From assembly GCA_002392265.1 (NCBI GenBank), contig DGGP01000115.1, positions 1 to 13,891 of the forward strand: DNA of 13,891 nucleotides, written 5' to 3'. Position numbers and translations under genes: made by a program. The stretch is from Firmicutes bacterium UBA3871. GTDB lineage: Bacteria > Bacillota > Clostridia > Peptostreptococcales > Anaerovoracaceae. Numbering within the stretch: position 1 is the first letter of the stretch; each line of letters opens with the position of its first letter. The notes below the pieces were generated by a model. It was not told where the DNA came from. It searched no databases and saw only the letters and a list, made by a program, of their open reading frames with translations. Shown piece by piece: positions 6,093-13,038 of the stretch.

Positions 6093-6139
6093 AATCTTGT
6101 GGCAAGATTCAAAAAATCTTCTAATCTTGCCACCACAAG
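6093..6139. repeat. Inverted repeat IR3 with an overlapping alternative hairpin
   Basis: GTGGCAAGATT (6099-6109) and AATCTTGCCAC (6123-6133) are perfect reverse complements with a 13-nt loop. With a 3-nt bulge the stem extends outward through CTTGTGG (6096-6102) and CCACAAG (6133-6139). An overlapping perfect 7-bp palindrome, AATCTTG-TGG-CAAGATT (6093-6109), uses the same left arm, so the two foldings exclude each other. No T-run follows on either strand. Confidence 0.7.
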
Positions 6140-6161
6140 CATATTACCCTTGTATGCACTG

Positions 6162-6644
6162 TTATTCCAGCCCCGGATAGCCGAGCTGGCGGAGTGCCTC
6201 GAACAATATGATGTTTGCCGAATTTGCGAGGTTGAATGAGCGGAGCCTTGTGTCCGCGCTCATTGGGATGCGGATTGCAGAGCCCGCATGTTCTGCGATG
6301 AAATCGCGCGGCAGGCCTGCGGTTTCCCGACCGAACAGGAACATGTCCTCGTCGCGGTACTCAACCGTATCATACCGCTTTGCGCCCTTTGTGGTTGCCA
6401 GCCACATGCGTTTGTTTTCCCCCTCCGGACCGTATTTTTTCATAAAATCATCGAGCGATTCGTGTACCTCAAGTCTTACATAGGGCCAGTAGTCGAGGCC
6501 GGCCCTCTTCAGCGCCCTGTCGCTAATGTCAAAGCCGAGAGGCTTCACAAGATGCAGGGTGCTCCCCGTTGCGGCGCAGGTACGTGCTATGTTTCCCGTG
6601 TTTGGCGGGATTTCCGGATTCGCAAAAACTATATGTAATGCCAT
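6162..6644 (-). CDS. trmL: tRNA (cytidine/uridine-34 2'-O)-methyltransferase
   Basis: SAM-dependent SPOUT (trefoil-knot) enzyme that methylates the ribose of the wobble nucleotide in certain leucine tRNAs. The 160-residue length matches the single-domain TrmL type. Visible motifs are NTGNIARTCAATG (15-27), LVKPLGFDI (32-40), LDYWPYV (50-56), FGRETAGLP (104-112), and the knot segment from IPM (126) through RSFNLANSANIILFEALRQ, where SAM binds. GGAGG lies about 10 nt before the ATG at 6644. It starts 28 nt after the TetR stop, so it is probably the last gene of the efflux operon, although a local promoter cannot be excluded. The bidirectional terminator at 6016-6069 would end it. Its biochemical job is not obviously linked to efflux. 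Confidence 0.93.
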   Translation of the reverse strand: MALHIVFANPEIPPNTGNIARTCAATGSTLHLVKPLGFDISDRALKRAGLDYWPYVRLEVHESLDDFMKKYGPEGENKRMWLATTKGAKRYDTVEYRDEDMFLFGRETAGLPRDFIAEHAGSAIRIPMSADTRLRSFNLANSANIILFEALRQLGYPGLE

Positions 6645-6672
6645 TTCTTTACTGCCTCCGTTTTATGCTCCT

Positions 6673-7299
6673 TTATGCTCCGATTCCATGCATGATGATA
6701 TCTAAAAGCTCGTCCTCATTGTATTCCTGAGTACCGGGCATTTCCACAATTTCACCCTTTGAATCTTTATAATTAAAGTTAAAGCAAAAGGATGAAGTCA
6801 AATAGGCTGATACATAGCTTGTGATACAGGAGGTTGTAAACTGTGGATTTATATTTCTGAATACCCCCTCAGCTATGCCATCCTCAACCATTTTCATAAC
6901 TGTTGTCAGCTGCATCCGGACAATTCCTAAAACAGCCTCCATTATGTCTTCGGCGATATCGGTATTGGCCTGCAAGAACTGCCTCTTCATGTCATCGACA
7001 TATCTGCCGTATTTTTTTATGAACTCTGTTTCCTGGCGCAGGTAAAGCCTGAGCTTTTCTTCTGTACTGCCCTGACAGTCCCTGATTTTTTCCATCATCT
7101 GTGCGTATTCAACCGCTACGCAATTTTCAATCAGATAGAGCAGAATACTTTCCTTGCTGTCAAAATATTCATAGACTGTCCCCTTGCCGATGCCTGCCTT
7201 TTTTGCTATATCGATAATTTTTGTCGTCATATAGCCATTTGAAAGGAACAGGTCGAAAGCAACCTCCGCTATCATTTTTTTCTTTTCTTTATTTGCCAT
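6673..7299 (-). CDS. TetR/AcrR-family transcriptional regulator
   Basis: A 208-residue one-component repressor. The N-terminal domain (about 5-55) is typical TetR: AEVAFDLFLSNGYMTTKIIDIAKKAGIGKGTVYEYFDSKESIL, with the helix-turn-helix near 25-46. The C-terminal helical domain binds an unknown ligand. Its ATG lies inside the end of the RND permease gene (11-bp overlap, different frame), so translation is probably coupled to the permease. As the third gene of the efflux operon it would be produced with the pump and could shut the operon off by binding the palindrome at 11545-11558. The permease, fusion protein and regulator form a standard drug- or metabolite-efflux set. The ligand cannot be told from sequence. 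Confidence 0.92.
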   Translation of the reverse strand: MANKEKKKMIAEVAFDLFLSNGYMTTKIIDIAKKAGIGKGTVYEYFDSKESILLYLIENCVAVEYAQMMEKIRDCQGSTEEKLRLYLRQETEFIKKYGRYVDDMKRQFLQANTDIAEDIMEAVLGIVRMQLTTVMKMVEDGIAEGVFRNINPQFTTSCITSYVSAYLTSSFCFNFNYKDSKGEIVEMPGTQEYNEDELLDIIMHGIGA

Positions 7300-10200
7300 C
7301 TTCTACCGCCCACTGTGCTTCAAGCTCTGCAATTTTTTCTTCTTTTGCTTCGTGACGTAATCTTCTTCTTTCCTTGCGCCTTTCAACCATAGAATAGATT
7401 ACAGGAATCAGGAAGAGTGTAACCAGGGTTGATGCCGTCAGACCTCCGATAACGGAGATTCCCATAGGTGCCATCATTTCACCGCCGTCACCGAATCCGA
7501 GCGAAATCGGAATCATGCCGACAATGGTTGTGGTTGCAGACATCAAAATTGGTCTGAGTCTCAGCTTTCCTGCCTGAACGAGCGCTTCGCCAAGTCCGAG
7601 AGATTCCTTGTAGTGATTTACGAACTCTACGAGCAGGATTGAATTGTTTACAACTATACCTACCAGCATAATCAGTCCGAGGAATGATGTAAGCGAAAGT
7701 GCAGTGCCAGTCAGGAACAGTGCAAGGAACGCTCCCGTCATCGCAAACGGAACAGCCATCATAACGATGAACGCCATCAGCATGGACTCGAACTGAGCCG
7801 CAAGCAGCAGAAATACCAGCGCAATCGCAGCAAGCAACGCGAGGAACAGATCCCCGAACGCGTCCATCATCTGATCGTAGCTGCCGCCTGTTTCGGCATA
7901 ATAGCCTTCAGGGAAAGGATATTCCTCTACGGCCGCAACTACCTCAGGCGAGCCCGAAAGCATTGTACTGCTGTTTGTATCTACATTCAGTGTCAGAGTA
8001 TTAACCTGATTTTCTCTGTATATATAGTTAGGCGCATTGTCGTATTTGAAGGTTGCAATCTGACCTACCGGCACATTTTGTCCGTAATTGCCGGCTACAA
8101 TCACTTCCTTCATCATATCGACATCCTCCGCACCGTTTTCCAGTGTGATAACGAGGTTGATCTGCTCGCCGTCAATATCCACTCTCGTCGCGGTCTTTCC
8201 GGAGATTGCCTGTGAGAGGCTGCTTGCCAGCTGATAGGTCGTAACTCCGTAATACGCCGCTGTATTTCTATCAATAATTACCTGAACCTCAGGCGAGCCC
8301 TCCGTCAGATCGAGCTTTGCATCGTTAACCTGCTCCATGCTGCCAAGCCGCTCTTCGAGATTATGCCCGATTTCCTCGAGTCTCTCAAAGTCACTGCCCT
8401 TTATGCTAAAGGTCAGGTCGTACTCGCCGAAATATGATGACATGGAGTCGCTGTTCTGAGCCGAAACCTGAGCCTCGGTCATATCGTCAAAGTAGTCTTC
8501 AATCTCTGCGGCCAGCTCTGTGCATGTCTTGTCGCGCTTGTTCTTGTCGCACAGCGACAGTGTCAGTGAAGAGCTTTGCGAAAGTGAGAGCATGGAAAGG
8601 CCGTCGGTCGTCATCGCTACGTGCTCTACCTCAGGGAGCGAAAGCACATACTCTTCGATTTTCGACATGGTTTTGTCTTTGTCCTCGAGCGTAGTGCCGT
8701 AAGGCATCTTTACGGATACCGAAATCATGCCTTCATCAGCTTCAGGCAGGATTTCCACACCCACGGTTATAATCAGCACCATCGAGACAACGAATATGCC
8801 AAAGCACATCAGAACAAATCTCTTCGGCTTTACGAGTGCTTTTGGCAATACTCTGCCGTAGCCTTCCTTGAGGCTTTCGATAAAGCCTGCGAATTTATTT
8901 AAGAATCTGTATTTATAACGCTCTCTTCCGATTCGTATGTATGTGGTATTCACATTTCCGCGCATAACCTTTGAAAAGAGCATAGGCACTATTCCTACCG
9001 CAACAATCAGCGATGCGAGGAGTGCGATGATGATGGTCTTGCAGAAATCGGCAAAGATCATGCCGGCAAGCCCGCTCGAAAGTGCAATCGGCAGGAATAC
9101 CATTATGGTCGTCAGTGTTGACGCCATAATTGCGAGCATAATTTCCTTTGAGCCCGCCCTTGCGGCCTCTTCAGGGCTGGCTATATCCTGCTTCAGCCTG
9201 AATATGTTTTCGAGGACAACAATTGAATTGTCCACCAGCATACCGACACAGATAGCAAGCGCGCAAAGCGTTATCATGTTTAGTGTCATGTTCATCGCTC
9301 TCATGGTTGCCAGCGCTGCGAGGAGCGATGTCGGTATGGATATTCCTATTATCAGCGTGGCTCTGATGTTCCTGAGGAAAATAAACACCACGATTATTGC
9401 GAGCAGTGCACCGTAAATAGCATTTACAGCAAGCGTGCTGATTGAAGCCTGGATGTAATCTGCCGAATCATAGCCGATGACGAAATTGCACTCAGGATAT
9501 TTTTCCTCCAAATCCGCGAGTGCTTTCCTCATAGCCTTTGAAACATCTACCGTGTTTGCGTCACTGGCCTTTGAAATCAAGAGTCCGATTGCGGTACTGC
9601 CGTCAATGCGTGCGATTCCCGTCTGCTCTGCCTGCTGACGTGTGACCGTAGCAATGTCGCCGAGGCGCACAATGCTGTAGTCTGAAATGCGCAAAGGTAC
9701 TTCTTCTATGTCCTTTACACTGTCAAATTTTCCCATAGTACGAACTATGATGTCGGAGCTGCCCTTTGAAACAGAACCGTTTGGCAGATTGATGTTTTCC
9801 GCTGCGAGAATCTGAGAAAGTGTTGCGACGCTCAGTCCGTAGCTGCTTAGCTGCTCCTGCGAAACCTTTACGGCAATCTCTTCATCTATGCCGCCCGTTA
9901 CCGAAACGGAGGCAACACCCTTTGCTCTTTCAAGGCGCGGAACGATTGTATCCTCAATCATACCGTTTAACTCTGCAATTGACTTTCCCTCAGCCGACAC
10001 AAAAATCTGTGCCTGAGGCATCAGGCTCATGTCGAGCTTCATGATTGTCGGCTTCGAGCAGTCGTCGGGCAGATAATCTTCGACCAGCTCCAGCTTGTCC
10101 CGCATTGCGAGCGTGGCGAAGTTCATATCCGTATCATAATTAAACTCTATCATGACCACGGATGTTCCCTCCATGCTGTACGAAATCATCGCATTCAGGT

Positions 10201-10426
10201 TTTCAACCGAAGCCATCGCCGTTTCAATTGTCTCCGTAACCAGAGACTCCACCTCTTCAGGAGAGGTGTTGCTGTATGTAGTCATGACCATTGCGTACGG
10301 CAAATCAAAATCAGGCATCAGATCCATTGGAATCTTAAAAAGCGCCATGAATCCGAGAACCACTACGATCAGCAGTATCATTACCGTCGCGACAGGTCTC
10401 TTTATTGTAATATTAGCTATATTCAT
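7289..10426 (-). CDS. RND-family efflux permease (AcrB/SwrC-like)
   Basis: A 1045-residue proton-driven inner-membrane exporter. It starts with the cytoplasmic/TM1 signature MNIANITIKRPVATVMILL, followed by the first large extracytoplasmic loop, with TM segments 2-6 from about 330. The second half repeats this plan, with TM8-12 at about 860-1010. The TM4 motif reads GMLVDNSIVVLENIFR with D399-N400: only one of the two aspartates of AcrB is present, a variant I believe is common in Gram-positive RND pumps. TM10 has GIVVNNSILLVEF (about 923-935). The C-terminal tail is charged (ERRKERRRLRHEAKEEK). It begins 18 nt after the fusion-protein stop behind a G-rich site. No outer-membrane channel gene is present, consistent with a monoderm host. 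Substrates may be drugs, detergents or lipopeptides; this is not determinable here. Confidence 0.95.
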   Translation of the reverse strand: MNIANITIKRPVATVMILLIVVVLGFMALFKIPMDLMPDFDLPYAMVMTTYSNTSPEEVESLVTETIETAMASVENLNAMISYSMEGTSVVMIEFNYDTDMNFATLAMRDKLELVEDYLPDDCSKPTIMKLDMSLMPQAQIFVSAEGKSIAELNGMIEDTIVPRLERAKGVASVSVTGGIDEEIAVKVSQEQLSSYGLSVATLSQILAAENINLPNGSVSKGSSDIIVRTMGKFDSVKDIEEVPLRISDYSIVRLGDIATVTRQQAEQTGIARIDGSTAIGLLISKASDANTVDVSKAMRKALADLEEKYPECNFVIGYDSADYIQASISTLAVNAIYGALLAIIVVFIFLRNIRATLIIGISIPTSLLAALATMRAMNMTLNMITLCALAICVGMLVDNSIVVLENIFRLKQDIASPEEAARAGSKEIMLAIMASTLTTIMVFLPIALSSGLAGMIFADFCKTIIIALLASLIVAVGIVPMLFSKVMRGNVNTTYIRIGRERYKYRFLNKFAGFIESLKEGYGRVLPKALVKPKRFVLMCFGIFVVSMVLIITVGVEILPEADEGMISVSVKMPYGTTLEDKDKTMSKIEEYVLSLPEVEHVAMTTDGLSMLSLSQSSSLTLSLCDKNKRDKTCTELAAEIEDYFDDMTEAQVSAQNSDSMSSYFGEYDLTFSIKGSDFERLEEIGHNLEERLGSMEQVNDAKLDLTEGSPEVQVIIDRNTAAYYGVTTYQLASSLSQAISGKTATRVDIDGEQINLVITLENGAEDVDMMKEVIVAGNYGQNVPVGQIATFKYDNAPNYIYRENQVNTLTLNVDTNSSTMLSGSPEVVAAVEEYPFPEGYYAETGGSYDQMMDAFGDLFLALLAAIALVFLLLAAQFESMLMAFIVMMAVPFAMTGAFLALFLTGTALSLTSFLGLIMLVGIVVNNSILLVEFVNHYKESLGLGEALVQAGKLRLRPILMSATTTIVGMIPISLGFGDGGEMMAPMGISVIGGLTASTLVTLFLIPVIYSMVERRKERRRLRHEAKEEKIAELEAQWAVEDGK

Positions 10427-10444
10427 ATAATCCCCCGGTGGCTG

Positions 10445-11494
10445 TTACTCCACAACTCTAACCTTTTCGCCGTCTGAAATGAAGCTCTGTCCGGAAATAA
10501 CAACCTTGTCCCCTTTCTTTGCTCCGCTCAGAATTTCGACAACCTCTCCATTATCAATCCCATATGTTGCTTCGCTATAGGAAGCAATGCCTTCCTCATT
10601 CACAAGCACCAGAACCGTCTTTCCGTTCTTCATGATCAGCGCATCGCTAGGCACGCAGAGTGCGTTCTTTGACTCCTCCGCCGTTACGCGAATTTCCGCA
10701 AACTGACCGCTCATCAGTTCACCCGAGCTGTTGTCGAGCGAAATGGTTATCGGATAAGTAAAGGTTCCGTAAGCCGGCGCCGGCGAAAGTGTCTCAACCA
10801 CTCCGGTGTACGGCTTTTCCCTGTTGTCAACGTAAACCTCAACACTGTCTCCGACGTTTAAAAGTCCCGCAATGTATTCCGATGCTGTCGTGCTGATTTC
10901 AAGCTCGTCGGTGTTTGCGACGGAAGCTGCAACGCTGCCGGTAGCCACTACGTTTCCGACTGAAACATTCATGCTTGTAACGTAGCCGTCTATAGGCGAT
11001 GATGGGCTGAAGTTGGAATACTGCTCAGCTGCGAGCTTGTAGTTTTCCTGTGCGGAAATGTAGCTGACGCGTGCGCTGTCGTAGTCGCTCTTTGAAATGG
11101 CGCCTTCGCTGTAGAGCTTTTCCATGTTGCTGTATGTGGTTCTCGCAAGATCATAAGCAGCCTTTGCCTGAGTATATGAACCGCTTACCGTCCCTTTGTC
11201 GATTTCAAAGAGCACAGTTCCTGCTTTGACATAATCTCCAACCTTTACGTTCACCTTTGTTACCTGTCCTGCTGCCAGCGGTACAATGGCTGCCTCCTGC
11301 GCAGGGCTGATGCGTCCCGACATAGGTGTTGCCTTGCTGATGTCCATATATTCCACAGTAGCCGTCTTTACTGCGGTAAGCTTTGTCTCATCCTCGGCAG
11401 GCGCTATTCTTTCTGCTGCGAAGGAGCCTATTCTGTAGAGACATAAAGCTCCCAGCAGCACCACCACTGCTATAACAATTTTGTTCTTTTTCAA
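10445..11494 (-). CDS. RND membrane fusion (adaptor) protein
   Basis: A 349-residue HlyD/AcrA-type adaptor that works with the adjacent permease. From the N-terminus it has a membrane anchor (KKNKIVIAVVVLLGALCLY, residues 2-20), a split lipoyl domain (AGQVTKVNVKVGDYVKAGTVLFEID at 75-99, and SPIDGYVTSMNVSVGNVV at 166-183), a helical hairpin between them (about 103-160), a beta-barrel domain (about 198-275), and a membrane-proximal domain to the end. The chosen start is a TTG at 11494, because GGGGAGGG (11509-11502) lies 7 nt upstream. An in-frame GTG at 11533 gives 13 more residues but has no properly spaced ribosome binding site. No clear lipobox is present. It is the first gene of the efflux operon, directly downstream of the promoter and palindromic operator. 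Confidence 0.92.
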   Translation of the reverse strand: MKKNKIVIAVVVLLGALCLYRIGSFAAERIAPAEDETKLTAVKTATVEYMDISKATPMSGRISPAQEAAIVPLAAGQVTKVNVKVGDYVKAGTVLFEIDKGTVSGSYTQAKAAYDLARTTYSNMEKLYSEGAISKSDYDSARVSYISAQENYKLAAEQYSNFSPSSPIDGYVTSMNVSVGNVVATGSVAASVANTDELEISTTASEYIAGLLNVGDSVEVYVDNREKPYTGVVETLSPAPAYGTFTYPITISLDNSSGELMSGQFAEIRVTAEESKNALCVPSDALIMKNGKTVLVLVNEEGIASYSEATYGIDNGEVVEILSGAKKGDKVVISGQSFISDGEKVRVVE

Positions 11495-11501
11495 TACTGT
11501 T

Positions 11502-11509
11502 CCCTCCCC
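11502..11509 (-). promoter_or_regulatory. Ribosome binding site that sets the TTG start of the fusion protein
   Basis: GGGGAGGG on the minus strand lies 7 nt before the TTG codon at 11494-11492. It sits inside the longer frame that would start at GTG 11533, which argues against that longer start. Confidence 0.6.
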
Positions 11510-11544
11510 TGAATATATCTGAGTTTTTAACACCTTTCAAAAAC

Positions 11545-11558
11545 TGACCCACGGGTCA
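11545..11558. promoter_or_regulatory. Palindromic operator of the efflux operon (probable TetR site)
   Basis: TGACCC (11545-11550) and GGGTCA (11553-11558) form a perfect dyad around AC. On the minus strand it lies just downstream of the -10 element, over the first transcribed bases, where a bound repressor would block initiation or early elongation. Short perfect dyads of this kind are typical TetR-family sites, and a TetR gene is third in the operon. Binding is inferred. Confidence 0.65.
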
Positions 11559-11566
11559 ACGTAGTC

Positions 11567-11595
11567 ATTTTACTCCTAAAAAAGACGGGTGTCAA
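11567..11595 (-). promoter_or_regulatory. Promoter of the efflux operon
   Basis: Read on the minus strand: perfect -35 TTGACA (11595-11590), 17-bp spacer, -10 TAAAAT (11572-11567, five of six bases). Transcription would start near 11560, immediately at the palindrome 11545-11558. It is the strongest promoter match in the window. Confidence 0.8.
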
Positions 11596-11604
11596 CAGAT
11601 ATAA

Positions 11605-11629
11605 CAAAAAAACCGACCCGTCGGTCGGC
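11605..11629 (-). terminator. Terminator of the cls-protease-gntR operon
   Basis: Read on the minus strand, CCGACC (11628-11623) pairs perfectly with GGTCGG (11618-11613) around a GACG loop, followed by seven T residues. It lies 25 bp after the gntR stop and about 10 bp upstream of the -35 of the efflux promoter, so it separates the two operons. Its loop and stem also contain an ACCCGT core resembling the operator at 11545-11558. Confidence 0.85.
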
Positions 11630-11654
11630 TTTTATTTCCTGTGTTTGAATGTAT

Positions 11655-12308
11655 TTATACTGTAGCTCTCTGCCTGGAGTGATGCATATGCTCCTGCATT
11701 GCCCTTATTCCCGCTTCGACGTCGTGCGTCTTGAAGGCCTCGAATATTTTTTTATGCTCTTCGAGCACGGTGAAAAGATACTCCTTTGTGTCCTCCGGCT
11801 GCTTTCTGATGTGCCTGATATACAAAAGGTATGAGCTCAAAATCTGCTTTAGCATGCGATTATGCGCAGCTTCGTATATGAGCTCGTGGAAATTAGTGTT
11901 TATGCTGCACATCTTTTCGAAGTCATTTTTGTGAGTATAAAACTCCATGAATTCAAAGGTTTCCTCGAGCTTTGAAAGCTCTTCGTCGGTGATTCTCTCA
12001 ATTGCCCATTTTACCGCCTGAATCTCATATGCGCTGCGAAGCTCATACATGTCAGCTATGTCCTGATCTGAAAAGCCTATCACAAAGGCGCCGCGATTCG
12101 GAATGTTTTCAATCAGCCCATCCTTTTCGAGCTGCCTGAGAGCTTCTCTGACGGGAGTCCTGCTGACCTTGTATTCATCGCAGATGCTCTGTTCTGTCAG
12201 CTTTTCGCCGGGCTTTATATTACCTACCAGAATATCCTTCTGGAGAGCGGAAAAGAGGCCTCCGGAAAGCGGCTGGTTGTTTTTTTTCTCCGATTGCAAT
12301 TTGTACAT
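11655..12308 (-). CDS. GntR-family regulator, FadR/FCD type
   Basis: A 217-residue regulator. The winged helix-turn-helix spans about 14-78: LFSALQKDILVGNIKPGEKLTEQSI, then the recognition segment YKVSRTPVREALRQLEKDGLI and the wing NIPNRGAFV. The C-terminal FCD domain is all-helical and carries the usual metal/ligand residues: N137-x3-H141 (NTNFH; many relatives have Asp at the first position), H185 (EEH) and H207 (QEH). Effectors of FCD proteins are usually small carboxylates, here unknown. The start codon overlaps the protease stop by one base (TAATG), so translation is coupled. Strong terminator follows. It may regulate its own operon or distant genes. Confidence 0.92.
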   Translation of the reverse strand: MYKLQSEKKNNQPLSGGLFSALQKDILVGNIKPGEKLTEQSICDEYKVSRTPVREALRQLEKDGLIENIPNRGAFVIGFSDQDIADMYELRSAYEIQAVKWAIERITDEELSKLEETFEFMEFYTHKNDFEKMCSINTNFHELIYEAAHNRMLKQILSSYLLYIRHIRKQPEDTKEYLFTVLEEHKKIFEAFKTHDVEAGIRAMQEHMHHSRQRATV

Positions 12309-13018
12309 TAAAAGAATATCCCCGTAATAAAACTGTAGAGAAAACTGATTATCGGGCCAAGTACCCTGTCTGTCACACCGAAAAGAATCAGTATGACCAG
12401 GATAAAAAATCCGTTGTTATATACAGTGTAGTAAAATCTGGTGTTTCTCAGGTTGAAAAGCTGAGTTATAATGCCGAATCCGTCAAGCGGCGGAACAGGC
12501 AGCAGGTTGAATACCAAAAGCACCAGATTAATCTGGATTACGTAAAGTATTACCTCCCAGACTATGCCTCCGATTGATGACGATAAAAACCCCGGTGACA
12601 TATAAAGCAGGCGCAGTATCCCCGTAAAGATTACTGCCAGAATAAAGTTCATTATAACGCCTGCGAGCGATACCAAAAGCTCGTCGCGGCGCGGATGCCT
12701 GAAGTTTCTCGGATTTATCTGAACGGGAACTCCCCATCCAAAGCCTACAAAGAACAGGCAGGCAAGTCCTATCGGATCCACATGCGCAATGGGATTAATC
12801 GTAAGTCTGCCCTGGTTCCTTGGAGTAGGATCGCCGCACTTTACCGCTGCATATGCATGTCCAAACTCGTGAAAGGAAAGTCCTATCACGATACCCGGAA
12901 ACATCAGCACCATATTCATGAGCCAGTCGCCGATGCTGTTAAATCTGCCGCTCATTGCCGATGATACCATCAGCAACAGGATTATAACAAACATCGGTGT
13001 CCCTATCATTCTTCTCAT
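12308..13018 (-). CDS. Site-2 protease family zinc metalloprotease (M50)
   Basis: An intramembrane metalloprotease-like protein of 236 residues with about five or six hydrophobic segments. The zinc motif is HEFGH (H50, E51, H54) within a membrane helix. The third ligand is D179 in NLLPVPPLDG (171-180), the second family signature. GDPTPRNQGRLTINPIAHVDPIG (62-84) after the first motif is typical of the short bacterial M50 group lacking PDZ and CBS domains. A GAGGG ribosome binding site lies about 9 nt before the ATG at 13018. It begins 20 nt after the cardiolipin synthase stop and its TAA overlaps the gntR start. Substrate is unknown; members of this short group are often uncharacterised. Confidence 0.92.
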   Translation of the reverse strand: MRRMIGTPMFVIILLLMVSSAMSGRFNSIGDWLMNMVLMFPGIVIGLSFHEFGHAYAAVKCGDPTPRNQGRLTINPIAHVDPIGLACLFFVGFGWGVPVQINPRNFRHPRRDELLVSLAGVIMNFILAVIFTGILRLLYMSPGFLSSSIGGIVWEVILYVIQINLVLLVFNLLPVPPLDGFGIITQLFNLRNTRFYYTVYNNGFFILVILILFGVTDRVLGPIISFLYSFITGIFF

Positions 13019-13038
13019 TGGTTATACCCTCGCCAAAA

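Larger units (their letters stand above)
5832..6161. other. 330-bp gene-free region with palindromes and a repeat cluster
   Basis: No coding potential was recognised between the converging trans-sulfuration and trmL genes. From left to right it holds a segment of no recognised function (5832-5874), a palindrome ATTTGT-N4-ACAAAT (5875-5890), a perfect TATAAT (5895-5900), and three related inverted repeats with arms GTGGYAAGATT (5932-5966, 6026-6061, 6099-6133). The middle repeat is a bidirectional terminator. The two flanking repeats have no T-run and no obvious role. Confidence 0.7.

Noticed and set aside
5932..6133. Three regularly spaced repeats as a possible CRISPR array.
   Set aside because: The repeats are long palindromes with unequal spacing and short unique stretches, only three copies exist, one is a terminator, and no cas genes are present.
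11428..11450. Possible lipobox (GALC) in the fusion protein anchor.
   Set aside because: The residue before the cysteine is Leu rather than Gly/Ala/Ser, so the lipoprotein pattern is not met.
11495..11533. GTG start at 11533 for the membrane fusion protein.
   Set aside because: No properly spaced ribosome binding site; the upstream AAAGG nearly touches the codon, whereas GGGGAGGG suits the TTG at 11494.
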